From positions 2,045,656-2,109,655 of the forward strand of contig NZ_AP014815.1 of NCBI RefSeq assembly GCF_001548095.1: a DNA stretch of 64,000 nt, read 5' to 3'. Below the pieces are notes generated by a model that saw nothing but the letters and a program-made list of their open reading frames with translations, had not been told where the DNA came from and did no database searches. Positions 48,863 to 56,798 of the stretch are shown one piece after another. Every line of letters starts with the position of its first letter. The first letter of the stretch is position 1. The position numbers and the translations under genes were made by a program. The DNA comes from Geminocystis sp. NIES-3708 (GTDB lineage: Bacteria; Cyanobacteriota; Cyanobacteriia; Cyanobacteriales; Cyanobacteriaceae).

Positions 48863-50212
48863 CTAGGAAAGAGGTAAATAAATGCAAAAAAGACTTCCTT
48901 TTCCTAATTCACTATCAACAGTTATTTTGCCACCATAATTAGTGACAATTTTTTCGGCAATAGCTAATCCTAATCCTGTGCCTTCTCGGCGATGATTTCT
49001 ACCTTCTTCCCCTCGCCAAAAACGTTGAAAAATATATTTTAATTCTGTTTCTTTAATACCAATACCTGTATCTTTTACTTTAATTACAGCATAGGGATAA
49101 TTTTTTTCTAGGATGACGATGATTTTTCCTCCTTCAGGAGTATATTGCAAAGCATTATTAAGAATATTACTGAATAATTGTTGTAAATGATTGATATTTC
49201 CTTTCACTAAAATATTATTGACTAAATGAGATTCTATAGTAATTTTTTTTGATTCAGCTTTTATTTGAACAAAATCGAGTAAATCTTCCCACATTTCTTC
49301 AATAGGAATATTTAATAAGTTTTTTTCTTTTTCTAGCTTTTCATTATCCATTCTTGCTAATAAAAGTAAATCATTAATCAAAATTTTCATTTGATGAGTT
49401 GCCGTAGTAATAGCTTGAATTTTAGTTAAATCTGACGGCTCAATTTTTTCAGGATGAGATAAAATAACTTCCGTAGATGTAGAAATTACGGTAAGAGGAG
49501 TTCGTAATTCATGGGATGCGTCGGCAGTAAATTGTTTTAATTCTTGAAAACTAGCTTTTATGGGCTTTAAAGATTCTTGAGTTAGAAAAATTGCTCCTCC
49601 TGTGCTTAATATCAAGATAAAAAAACCTGTTAAGGTTAAACTCCATTGCAATAACTTTAAATTTTTTTCTAAAGTTAGTGTTGATTCTGTTACTTTTATA
49701 TAACCGATTAATTCTCCAGATTCATTATTACTATAAACTGGTAAAATTAAAGAAAAAAGATGTTTTTGTTGATCATAATCATGAGTAGTTTTATTTTGTA
49801 CAAAACTATTCCACTTATTTAGTAAATTACCTTCTTGAATTAATAGCTGATGTTTTTCATTAAACCACTGTATTGATTGATTTTTCTCAGCAAATAAATT
49901 TTTAGAAGTAACTTGATTATTGTTTTCTGATTTATTAATTAAATCAGCTAAAGTTAACCTTGAAAAAGGCTCATGATAATATTCTTCATGTTCATGTTTA
50001 ACTAACTCCAATATTTTACTAGCATTTTCTGCTAGTCTTAACATATGTTCTTCAAATTGTTTATATAAATGATGAGCAATAATATGATAAATCAATAATC
50101 CTGAAGCCGAAAAAATTGCTATCATTACGGATAAATAATAAAGAATTAATTTAATTTTTAAGTCTTTAAATTTATCTTTAGAAATTGGGATTAAGTCTGT
50201 AGCCCAAGCCAT
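48863..50212 (-). CDS. Membrane sensor histidine kinase (RppB/NrsS-like)
   Basis: About 450 residues. Membrane helices near 20-42 and 190-210 enclose a periplasmic region of about 140 residues with scattered His (HHLYKQFEEH, KHEHEEYYHEPF), suggesting metal sensing. The phosphoacceptor is in FTADASHELRTPLTVIS (His near 234). ATPase motifs are NNALQYTPEGGKI (N box), VKDTGIGIKE (G1), FQRFWRGEEG (F box) and GTGLGLAIA (G2), all intact. Start ATG 50212 lies inside the end of the upstream regulator gene, an overlap of about 35 bases that couples their translation. The sequence style resembles RppB/NrsS (nickel/redox) kinases, but that identity is tentative. Confidence 0.85.
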   Translation of the reverse strand: MAWATDLIPISKDKFKDLKIKLILYYLSVMIAIFSASGLLIYHIIAHHLYKQFEEHMLRLAENASKILELVKHEHEEYYHEPFSRLTLADLINKSENNNQVTSKNLFAEKNQSIQWFNEKHQLLIQEGNLLNKWNSFVQNKTTHDYDQQKHLFSLILPVYSNNESGELIGYIKVTESTLTLEKNLKLLQWSLTLTGFFILILSTGGAIFLTQESLKPIKASFQELKQFTADASHELRTPLTVISTSTEVILSHPEKIEPSDLTKIQAITTATHQMKILINDLLLLARMDNEKLEKEKNLLNIPIEEMWEDLLDFVQIKAESKKITIESHLVNNILVKGNINHLQQLFSNILNNALQYTPEGGKIIVILEKNYPYAVIKVKDTGIGIKETELKYIFQRFWRGEEGRNHRREGTGLGLAIAEKIVTNYGGKITVDSELGKGSLFCIYLPLS

Positions 50213-50855
50213 ATATATTTTCAATTAAATTAGGATTTCCTCCAGCTAATTTTAATTTATTTCTTAAGCCTTTGATATGAACTTTTACTGTTTCTTCTAA
50301 GGGTATATCTTCCAATAACCATAATCTTTCCATAATCATTCCTTTGGTTAAAATACGATCACCACTACGTAAAAATAATTCTAATAAATGATATTCTTTA
50401 GGAGTTAAATCTACCAGCTTATTATTATATTTTACTTCGCATTTACTAGGATCAAAACTAATATTTTCCCATGTTAAAATTGGCGGGAAATTGGATTGAT
50501 TTCTTCTTAATAATGCTCTAATTCTCGCTAATAATAATTTTAAATCAAAAGGTTTCACTACATAATCATCTGCTCCAGCATCTAAACCTGTTACTTGATC
50601 TAAATTTGTATCTTTAGCAGTTAACATTAAAATTAAAGATTGACAATGAATTTTTCTAAGTTTTTGACATAAAGTAATACCATCTATTTTTGGTAACATT
50701 AAATCTAAAATAATTAAGTCATAATTCATGGTTTGAGCTAATTCCCAACCTATCTGCCCATCAAAAGCTGTTTCGACTAAATAATGATTATCTTTTAATA
50801 TTTCAGCAGTCGCAGAGGAAATTCTTTCATCATCTTCTATTATTAAAATTTTCAT
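50178..50855 (-). CDS. OmpR-family response regulator (RppA/NrsR-like)
   Basis: 225 residues. Receiver domain with IIEDDER (acidic pair), phosphorylated Asp51 in LIILDLMLPKIDG, the Thr of MLTAKD, and Lys in DDYVVKPFDL. DNA-binding winged-helix domain about 130-222: LTPKEYHLLELFLRSGDRIL, RNKLKLAGGNPNLIENIYGL, then GYRL. A cytosolic transcription factor activated by the overlapping kinase gene. Targets may include the downstream PepSY protein gene. The RppA/NrsR-like assignment is by overall style only. Confidence 0.9.
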   Translation of the reverse strand: MKILIIEDDERISSATAEILKDNHYLVETAFDGQIGWELAQTMNYDLIILDLMLPKIDGITLCQKLRKIHCQSLILMLTAKDTNLDQVTGLDAGADDYVVKPFDLKLLLARIRALLRRNQSNFPPILTWENISFDPSKCEVKYNNKLVDLTPKEYHLLELFLRSGDRILTKGMIMERLWLLEDIPLEETVKVHIKGLRNKLKLAGGNPNLIENIYGLGYRLNPNF

Positions 50856-50982
50856 AAAGCAACCTCTAGGGATACTTAAATTATTTTTGCTGATTTTATC
50901 ATAAAATATTTCAACTCATAGATAATCATTAATTAAAAGAAATTATTGAGTATCTTAAAAAAGAAAAAATAGTTGAAAATAA

Positions 50983-51837
50983 TTAAGATAAATAAAGCAA
51001 AGATATTTTTTCTATTTCCATCATAAATTGTTGCTTAATTGATTCAGGAGAAATAATTTGACAATTTTCGCCATAGGGTAATACTTCTCTAATTAACCAA
51101 AAAGGATTACTAACTTTTCTGACTATTACTAATTTATCCCCTTTTCGATCTTCTTCTGTGATGAATGTTATATCTTCTAATTTTGACTCATAAGCCTTAA
51201 TCATATTACCATAAAAGTTTAATATAACTTCAATATAATCTAATCCCTCTTTTCGCCAACGATTATTAGATTTAAGGATATTTTTAATTCTATCAAATCG
51301 AAAACACCAATTATGAGTTAATTCGGGAATCTTAGGGGGTAGATTAACTTCTTCACACCATGCTTCTAAATAAAATCTTTTTTCGTGGAATCGGATTTCA
51401 CCATAGCAAACATTAAAAATTTCTTGCTCTTTTTGGCTATTTTCATAAACTAATAAAAAGGGTTTTTGTTCGCTTAAATGGAAATCGATGGCTTTTCGCC
51501 ACCCTTCAAACTCATGACTAATCTGATTAATTAATTGTTGTTGCATTGGGGTTTCTAGTTTCCCTTTTTCTAGTAAAAGTTCAACAATTATATTTGCAAA
51601 TTGCATTTTTCCAGAATCTGTAAGTAATTTTACTACCGTTTCTAAAGCTCTTATTTGATTATTGTTTAACTCAAAAGGTTTTCCTACATATACTTCCTCA
51701 GATGCGATTGCATTCATTAAAGCCGAGATAGAAGGGCGATCACCCCAAGTAAGATTAAGCTTTTGGGCGACATTTTCTAGCTTTTCTTTTGTTCCTTTTT
51801 GGATTGATAAGGTAATTGTTTCTGTTTTTCTCACCAT
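50983..51837 (-). CDS. WYL-domain transcription regulator of the CRISPR locus
   Basis: 284 residues. N-terminus (3-50: KTETITLSIQKGTKEKLENV, then LNLTWGDRPSISALMNAIA) looks like a ribbon-helix-helix or short HTH DNA-binding unit. The middle is helical. Residues about 120-205 form a WYL domain (PFLLVYENSQKEQEIFNV, EKRFYLEAWCEE, FRFDRIKNIL), and the C-terminus is the WCX extension (ILNFYGNMIKAYESKLED, FWLIREVLPYGENCQIISPE). WYL proteins bind nucleic-acid ligands and often repress defence genes. A WYL protein (Sll7009) is a negative regulator of the type I-D system of Synechocystis. It is divergent from the MNT-HEPN-cas operon, with 127 bases between. Confidence 0.85.
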   Translation of the reverse strand: MVRKTETITLSIQKGTKEKLENVAQKLNLTWGDRPSISALMNAIASEEVYVGKPFELNNNQIRALETVVKLLTDSGKMQFANIIVELLLEKGKLETPMQQQLINQISHEFEGWRKAIDFHLSEQKPFLLVYENSQKEQEIFNVCYGEIRFHEKRFYLEAWCEEVNLPPKIPELTHNWCFRFDRIKNILKSNNRWRKEGLDYIEVILNFYGNMIKAYESKLEDITFITEEDRKGDKLVIVRKVSNPFWLIREVLPYGENCQIISPESIKQQFMMEIEKISLLYLS

Positions 51838-51873
51838 TTATAAATAAATTTTGATTTTTAATCAATTAAATAC

Positions 51874-51901
51874 TTGTACTTTTTAAAAAAGATGTTATAT
51901 T
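51874..51901 (+). promoter_or_regulatory. Putative promoter of the MNT-HEPN-cas operon
   Basis: TTGTAC (51874-51879), 16-base spacer, TATATT (51896-51901), about 63 bases before the first start codon. Its -35 box is one arm of an inverted repeat. Confidence 0.45.
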
Positions 51902-51944
51902 AGATTTATGTTAATTAAATTATAGCATAATAGTTAAAGTACAA
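51874..51944. promoter_or_regulatory. Inverted repeat TTGTACTTT / AAAGTACAA, candidate operator
   Basis: TTGTACTTT (51874-51882) and its exact complement AAAGTACAA (51936-51944) flank the -10 region and leader in the gap between the WYL regulator and the cas operon. Nine-base arms, 53 bases apart. Placed where a repressor of the divergent unit would bind; binding is inference. Confidence 0.45.
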
Positions 51945-51964
51945 TAAAATAAATAGAGAAAATT

Positions 51965-52228
51965 ATGAATATCAATATAAAGTCACTTCGAGAAAAACGA
52001 GAGGAAATAATTGCGATCACACTAAAACATGGAGCGTATAACGTGCGTGTATTTGGTTCAGTTGCAAGGGGAGAAGCAGACGAAAAAAGCGATATTGACT
52101 TCTTGATTGATTATGACATTAATAAAATTATCCCTTGGTTTCCTGTGGGGTTAATTCACGATTTGCAGGATTTTTTGGGCAAAAAAGTGGATGTTGTCAC
52201 CGCCAACGGATTAAAAGTCTGTAAATAA
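51965..52228 (+). CDS. mntA: MNT-family nucleotidyltransferase (MntA antitoxin), truncated
   Basis: 87 residues of a minimal nucleotidyltransferase: VRVFGSVARGEADEKSDIDF (28-47) is the GS-x9-DxD active site. MntA antitoxins AMPylate and so silence their HEPN toxin partner (type VII toxin-antitoxin). The frame ends at TAA 52226-52228, but the next 13 codons (RIKDRVFQEAINL) continue the family C-terminus up to a TGA at 52268-52270 that overlaps the hepT start as ATGA. The stop is thus a nonsense mutation removing the last 14 residues. First gene of the operon leading to cas3'. Confidence 0.82.
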   Translation: MNINIKSLREKREEIIAITLKHGAYNVRVFGSVARGEADEKSDIDFLIDYDINKIIPWFPVGLIHDLQDFLGKKVDVVTANGLKVCK

Positions 52229-52266
52229 AGAATTAAAGACAGAGTATTTCAGGAGGCAATTAATTT

Positions 52267-52611
52267 ATGAGAGATGACAGCGAAAGAATCAGGGATATTC
52301 AGGAATGCCTTGAAAAAATAGAAAAATATGCAGTAAAAGGTAAAAGAGTTTTTTATGAAGATGAGTTAATTCAGACGTGGGTTATTCATCATTTACAGAT
52401 TATTGGTGAAGCTAATAGAGCAATTTCTGAACAATTTAAAGGTAAATATCCTCAAGTTTTATGGTTAAAAATAACCGATTTTATGAATTTAATTGTCCAT
52501 GAATATTTTAGGGTTGATTTAAACATTGTTTGGGAAATTGTCGAAAATGAATTACCAAAATTAAAGCAACAAATTAACGATATTTTAAGGGATATACAAT
52601 CTAATGAATAA
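52267..52611 (+). CDS. hepT: HEPN-domain HepT-like toxin with altered active site
   Basis: 114 residues, HepT/DUF86 family four-helix HEPN protein, normally an RNase toxin neutralised by MntA. Family blocks: RDIQECLEKIEKYAVKGKRV, VIHHLQIIGEANRAISEQFK and IVHEYFRVDLNIVWEIVENE. The catalytic motif R-x4-H-x-Y reads M-N-L-I-V-H-E-Y: the Arg is Met, while His and the AMPylated Tyr remain. Toxicity is therefore probably lost (inference). Its stop overlaps the next mntA-like gene by 8 bases. AGGAGG stands 10-15 bases before the ATG. Confidence 0.82.
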   Translation: MRDDSERIRDIQECLEKIEKYAVKGKRVFYEDELIQTWVIHHLQIIGEANRAISEQFKGKYPQVLWLKITDFMNLIVHEYFRVDLNIVWEIVENELPKLKQQINDILRDIQSNE

Positions 52612-53056
52612 TCAAAATACTGACATTAAGACATTACAAAAATTAGCTCTAAAAATACCCGAAAAAATGCCTTATATAAAAATGATAATTCTCTTTGGTT
52701 CAAGGGTAAGGGGTGATATTCACGATCGAAGTGATTGGGATTTTGCTATTTCTTATGATAAAGAAATCGTTGCAAAAACTATGAAAAATAAAGCATCTGG
52801 TTGGTTTGCTTACTCCATTGATTTGAATGATATTTTTGAGCTTAAAACAGATCATATTGACATTGTGGACTTGAATAATTGTTCAGATTTTATCACCCAT
52901 TATATTGCTCGTGATGGCGTTTTAATATATGAAAAAGATCAAGGAGAATTTGAGCAGTTTAAACGACAGAAATTAAAAACAGAAAGAGAAATGACAATCA
53001 TAACTAAAAACATGAGGGCAGAAATAGAAGAATTTTTAACAAAGTGTGGAGTTTAA
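52604..53056 (+). CDS. Second MNT-family nucleotidyltransferase (MntA-like antitoxin)
   Basis: 150 residues. KMIILFGSRVRGDIHDRSDW, then DF (26-47), gives an intact GS-x9-DxD nucleotidyltransferase site. IDLNDIFELKTDHIDIVDLN supplies the third acidic strand (D-x-V-D), and YIARDGVLIYEKDQGEF is the usual C-terminal element. It starts inside the end of hepT (8-base overlap) and is followed after 3 bases by the second HEPN gene. Intact and probably the functional antitoxin of the second module. Longer than MntA of the first module and belongs to a distinct subfamily. Confidence 0.82.
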   Translation: MNNQNTDIKTLQKLALKIPEKMPYIKMIILFGSRVRGDIHDRSDWDFAISYDKEIVAKTMKNKASGWFAYSIDLNDIFELKTDHIDIVDLNNCSDFITHYIARDGVLIYEKDQGEFEQFKRQKLKTEREMTIITKNMRAEIEEFLTKCGV

Positions 53057-53059
53057 GCA

Positions 53060-53434
53060 ATGTTAGATGAAAGAATTATTCTCAGAAAATTTCAAAAACA
53101 AAAAGAATATTTGGTTAAATTAAAAGTTTATGAAAATATTGATTATGACACTTTCCTAAATGATCAGATGATTCAATTTGCCATCGAACGTTTACTACAA
53201 TTAACAATACAAGTTGCCTTAGATGTAAACCGTTATTTATTCAAATCATTATTAATTAAACAACCAGAAGAAAATGCGGAAAGTTTTATCAAATTAGCCC
53301 AATTAAAAATCCTTGATGAAGACTTGGCATTGAGATTAAAAGAGTCAGGGAAAATGCGTAATTTATTAGTGCATCTTTACGAAATAATTGAACCTCCCTT
53401 TGTCCATTTGGCTATTAAAGTAAAGAAACTCTGA
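53060..53434 (+). CDS. Second HEPN/HepT-like toxin, C-terminus lost by frameshift
   Basis: 124 residues of a HepT/DUF86 HEPN protein with the full active site R-N-L-L-V-H-L-Y (near 99-106). The frame stops at TGA 53432-53434, but one base change of frame there continues as LRDYPLYQRQILNYLDNLEN and ends at TAG 53497-53499, overlapping the cas3' start (53492) by 8 bases, the same overlap as between the preceding genes. So a one-base deletion cut about 22 residues. Whether the shortened protein is still a toxin is unclear. It places a HEPN RNase module in the cas transcription unit. Confidence 0.8.
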   Translation: MLDERIILRKFQKQKEYLVKLKVYENIDYDTFLNDQMIQFAIERLLQLTIQVALDVNRYLFKSLLIKQPEENAESFIKLAQLKILDEDLALRLKESGKMRNLLVHLYEIIEPPFVHLAIKVKKL

Positions 53435-53491
53435 GAGATTATCCTTTATATCAAAGACAAATTTTAAACTATTTAGACAACTTAGAAAATA

Positions 53492-55672
53492 ATGTATAGC
53501 ATAAAATTAAAACCTGTTTATTCTTGCCCTGCGGATAAAATGCCTCAAGATATTAATTTACCTGAAAATTGGTCATTATCTTGGCATCAATTAGAAACGT
53601 TTAAAGCCATTAATGATCCAAATATTGATGTTATTTTTAATATAGCAATGACGGGAGATGGTAAAAGTTTAGGTGCTTATTTAGATACTTTACAAGGAGA
53701 AAAAAATGAGCAATTTCGTTATATTTTAGCTTTATATCCTACTAATGAATTAGCTAGAGATCAACAAGCACAAATTAATCATTATATTGATTTATTTAAA
53801 CCTAATAACGAGCCTCGTATCAATCGTTTAAGTGGTGCAGATTTAGAAATTTATGCTGAAACCGAAGACATCAGAAAAGAAGAGGCGATCGCAACTAAAA
53901 TTGAAAATTCAGAAATTATCCAAACTAATCCCGACATTCTACATTATCTCAGAAAAGGGGCTTATTTAATGCCCAAAGATCGTCCTGATAAATTATGGAG
54001 TCCTTTGGATAACAAATTCAAATTTTTTGTTTTTGATGAATTTCATATATTTAATGCACCTCAAATCACTAATATTATCAACACGATGTTATTAGTACGT
54101 CACACCAATCGAGATAAAAAATATCTTTTTCTATCAGCAACTCCAGAAACTCAAATAATTGAAAGATTGCAAAAAGTAGGGTTTAAATGTAAAGTAATTG
54201 ATCCCTATCAAGAACAAAAATATCAATTTCCTGATACTTTGGAAGAATACCAAGAATTAGAAACAAAAAAATGGCGTAAAGTAGTAGGAGAAATATCCTT
54301 AACCTTTATCCCTTTAGAATCTGCTTATAATGCTTCTGAAAATTGGCTAAAAGAAAATAAAAATATTATCTTATCTCACTTTCAAAAATATCAAGGATGT
54401 AAAGGAGCAATTATTCTTAATTCTATTGCTTCAGTCAAGCGTTTAACACCTTTATTACAAGAATTTTTATCACCCTTAAAAGTTCAAGAAAATACCAGTT
54501 TAACGGGTAAAATAGACAAGGAAAAATCTTTAGATGCTGATTTAGTTATAGGTACTAGCACGATCGATGTTGGGGTAGATTTTAAAATTAATTTTCTAAT
54601 TTTTGAATCGGCAGATGCAGGAAGTTTTATTCAAAGATTAGGCAGATTAGCACGACATGATAGCTATGAAAAGGAAGGGAAAAAAATTAATTTTGATAAC
54701 TTCACAGCTTATGCTTTAACTCCTAATTTTTTAGTAGAAAGGCTATTCAATGAACAGGATAAAAATTTAGAAGAAAATGCTATTTACGACCGACCATTTT
54801 TTCATGAGCAAATTAGAAATAATTATCGCAAAATTAATAACTTTGAAGGATATTATCAACGTTGGGGAGGGGTTTTATCAGTGTTACTCAGTGGTAAATC
54901 TGGATTAGGACATAAAACCATTGAACAACAATTTGCTGGTAGTAAAGAAGCATTTAAAAAAGATTGTGAAACAGTATTTAATCTTAATCTTAAAAAGACC
55001 GCTTTTTGTATGAAAAAATGGGGTGAAGAATGGCAACAATTATCAGGTAAAAAAGGAAATCCTATTCTTGAATCTGCTAGTAGTTTTCGAGGTTCGAGCG
55101 CCCTTCAATGTGGTTTATACGACTTAACAGAAGTTAATGAGTGCGATCGCTTTAAAACCTATAATTTACCTAGTATTTTAAGCAATTTAGACATCGAACC
55201 GATAACCGAAGCTGAATTTAAGCGAATTTTGGAGAAAACTAAAGCTAACACGAATATACCTATTCCTAAAGGGCGTTTTCGTCATTGTTTAGGCTTTATG
55301 AAGTTAAATGGTTATCGAGAGGAAAGATTAAATTGGAAATTTACCCATGGTGGTGACTTAAAGGCGATCGCAGATTCATGGAAAGTAACGGTTTTATCTG
55401 GTATTCAAGTTTATCAACCCGACAACCGTTGGATTAATGAGATTAATAAACGACTGAAAATACAAGGATTAGTTAGTTATGTTGTGCCTTATCCTATGTC
55501 GGGGGTTAAGAGGCGTTTACAATTACCTATGCACTTTGAAATCTATCCCATTGATGAGGTAGCCAGAGATGAAAAACCTCCTTATTCGATCGCTTTTGGA
55601 CAATCAGCTTTACTTCTCGATACCCTAGCATATCGTTTAAAAAGTAAAGGAGGTGAATCATGGATTTGTTAG
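53492..55672 (+). CDS. cas3: Type I-D CRISPR-associated helicase Cas3'
   Basis: 726 residues, superfamily 2 helicase without the HD nuclease, as expected for type I-D, where HD is fused to Cas10d. Motifs: Q-like WHQLETF (31-37), Walker A AMTGDGKSLG (52-61), DEFH box VFDEFHIFNAP near 173-183, SAT motif FLSATPET, and motif VI FIQRLGRLARHD. It unwinds target DNA after Cascade binding. It starts within the ancestral end of the upstream HEPN gene, so it is co-translated with the toxin module. A strong Shine-Dalgarno and ATG (55660) for another small frame lie inside its 3' end. Confidence 0.9.
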   Translation: MYSIKLKPVYSCPADKMPQDINLPENWSLSWHQLETFKAINDPNIDVIFNIAMTGDGKSLGAYLDTLQGEKNEQFRYILALYPTNELARDQQAQINHYIDLFKPNNEPRINRLSGADLEIYAETEDIRKEEAIATKIENSEIIQTNPDILHYLRKGAYLMPKDRPDKLWSPLDNKFKFFVFDEFHIFNAPQITNIINTMLLVRHTNRDKKYLFLSATPETQIIERLQKVGFKCKVIDPYQEQKYQFPDTLEEYQELETKKWRKVVGEISLTFIPLESAYNASENWLKENKNIILSHFQKYQGCKGAIILNSIASVKRLTPLLQEFLSPLKVQENTSLTGKIDKEKSLDADLVIGTSTIDVGVDFKINFLIFESADAGSFIQRLGRLARHDSYEKEGKKINFDNFTAYALTPNFLVERLFNEQDKNLEENAIYDRPFFHEQIRNNYRKINNFEGYYQRWGGVLSVLLSGKSGLGHKTIEQQFAGSKEAFKKDCETVFNLNLKKTAFCMKKWGEEWQQLSGKKGNPILESASSFRGSSALQCGLYDLTEVNECDRFKTYNLPSILSNLDIEPITEAEFKRILEKTKANTNIPIPKGRFRHCLGFMKLNGYREERLNWKFTHGGDLKAIADSWKVTVLSGIQVYQPDNRWINEINKRLKIQGLVSYVVPYPMSGVKRRLQLPMHFEIYPIDEVARDEKPPYSIAFGQSALLLDTLAYRLKSKGGESWIC

Positions 55673-55833
55673 AGTTTCAATCCCTCATAGGTATTAAAGG
55701 CATTAATAAAAGAAGCAAACGTCATTGCATTCATGAGTATTTGTTTCAATCCCTCATAGGTATTTTTTCATGCTTTACAAAAACAGTTTATAGATTAAAT
55801 TACCATATCACAAAAATGATTGATTCTACATAA
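55660..55833 (+). CDS. Small ORF spanning the two-repeat element
   Basis: ATG 55660 is preceded by a near-perfect Shine-Dalgarno (AAAGGAGGTGA, 55645-55655) inside the cas3' 3' end. The frame runs 57 codons (MDLLEFQSLIGIKGINKRSK and on), ending in a TAA at 55831-55833. Both CRISPR-like repeats fall in this frame, giving FQSLIGI twice, 23 codons apart. It is either the stranded original start of cas10d, cut off by the insertion, or a real small peptide/toxin frame. No homology recognised. Confidence 0.35.
   Translation: MDLLEFQSLIGIKGINKRSKRHCIHEYLFQSLIGIFSCFTKTVYRLNYHITKMIDST
55674..55764. CRISPR. Two-repeat CRISPR-like mini-element
   Basis: A 22-base sequence beginning GTTTCAATCCCTCATAGGTA occurs exactly at 55674-55695 and 55743-55764, 69 bases apart, the unit length of a CRISPR array. 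GTTTCAATCCC is a common opening of cyanobacterial CRISPR repeats. The copies diverge after 22 bases, so they are partial or degenerate repeats enclosing a 47-base segment. A weaker relic (TCCCTCATA) lies at 56338-56346. It lies within the cas operon, not beside cas1/cas2. Confidence 0.5.
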
Positions 55834-55938
55834 ACCCTAAAAGGGGTCAAATAATCATGTATCTTAATTATCAAAATAAGCTATTATTAGATTGTTAGTT
55901 TTATTAAAGGAGTTTAAAACATCGTAAGAATAAAAGTA

Positions 55939-56256
55939 ATGAACAAAAAAACAGCACATAAAATTACTTCTGCCGCCTCGTTTTTAATTACGTCTGATGC
56001 TTTGAAGTGTAGAAAGTATTTAGAACCTTGTCTTCGTCTTAGTCTCGATATTTTAGAAGTTTTGCGTAATAGTGAGTATAAACATTATACATCTCGGCAA
56101 ATTTCTCAATATTTAGAAGAAAACAGTCAAACATATAGAGAAAAAGGTTTAAATGCTAATACTGTATGCCAAGTGCTACAAGCATTAAAAAGAGGAGGTA
56201 TTGACTTATCCAGTAACAGTAAATTGGGATGGACTTTTCAACTAAAAGAAAAGTAA
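55939..56256 (+). CDS. Small winged-helix-like protein inside the cas operon, unknown
   Basis: 105 residues, not recognised. The C-terminal two thirds (SLDILEVLRNSEYKHYTSRQ, then ISQYLEENSQTYREKGLNAN and TVCQVLQALKRGGIDLSS) has the helix-helix-helix-strand pattern of a winged helix, as in small transcription regulators. AAAGGAG lies 22-30 bases before ATG 55939, farther than usual, so the true start may be a non-ATG codon nearer to it. It lies in the 1.1-kb segment that separates cas3' from cas10d, which are adjacent in standard type I-D loci. Confidence 0.55.
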   Translation: MNKKTAHKITSAASFLITSDALKCRKYLEPCLRLSLDILEVLRNSEYKHYTSRQISQYLEENSQTYREKGLNANTVCQVLQALKRGGIDLSSNSKLGWTFQLKEK

Positions 56257-56474
56257 ATCTTCAAGAAAGAAAATTTTACAGTTTTAATTTTAGAAAAAGT
56301 AACAATCATCACTGGGTACATGAGTAAGCAATCCGAGTCCCTCATATAATTTCGAGCTGATTTGGTATTTAACTCTTATATTATTCAGATAAACTGATTT
56401 ATTTTATTTTTTTATTTATTGTGAAATTTTCTTTGTAAATAAAAAAATTAATCTGAAACAAAGGAGACATTCTC

Positions 56475-56729
56475 ATGAAAAAATCTCGAAGTGAAAATAG
56501 CTCACAATTCTTTGAGCATATCCAATTATCTTTACCTTTATTTACGAGTCAAAAACCATTTTTAGACATGAAAAAACAAGTAAGAGGAAAAAACAGAAAA
56601 CTTTTTGATACTTTGGAAAAAGTGATTAATGATTTTCAAGTTTCCTTACACAGAGATGAATTTCAATCAACAGAAGTCAGATTTGCAGTACGTCAATTGC
56701 TTTCTTTTACTAATGGAAATAAAAGCTAA
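56475..56729 (+). CDS. Small basic protein before cas10d, unknown
   Basis: 84 residues. ATG 56475 has an excellent ribosome site (AAAGGAGA, spacing 7-8), so it is well expressed if transcribed. The N-terminus (MKKSRSENSSQFFEHIQLSL) resembles that of Cas10d in this locus (MAKKSKNPNSESNQLQLDL) in composition and order, so it may derive from a partial duplication of the cas10d 5' end (inference). The rest (KKQVRGKNRKLFDTLEKVIN and on) is basic and helical. Unknown function. Confidence 0.55.
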   Translation: MKKSRSENSSQFFEHIQLSLPLFTSQKPFLDMKKQVRGKNRKLFDTLEKVINDFQVSLHRDEFQSTEVRFAVRQLLSFTNGNKS

Positions 56730-56798
56730 TAATTAATTTTTTGGGGGATATTTTATCCCTCTTTCATACCTATACTTAATATTTTGGAAGAGAAAATT

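Noticed and set aside
55674-56353. A full CRISPR array
   Set aside because: Only two 22-base partial repeats and a weak third trace are present, so only a mini-element is called.
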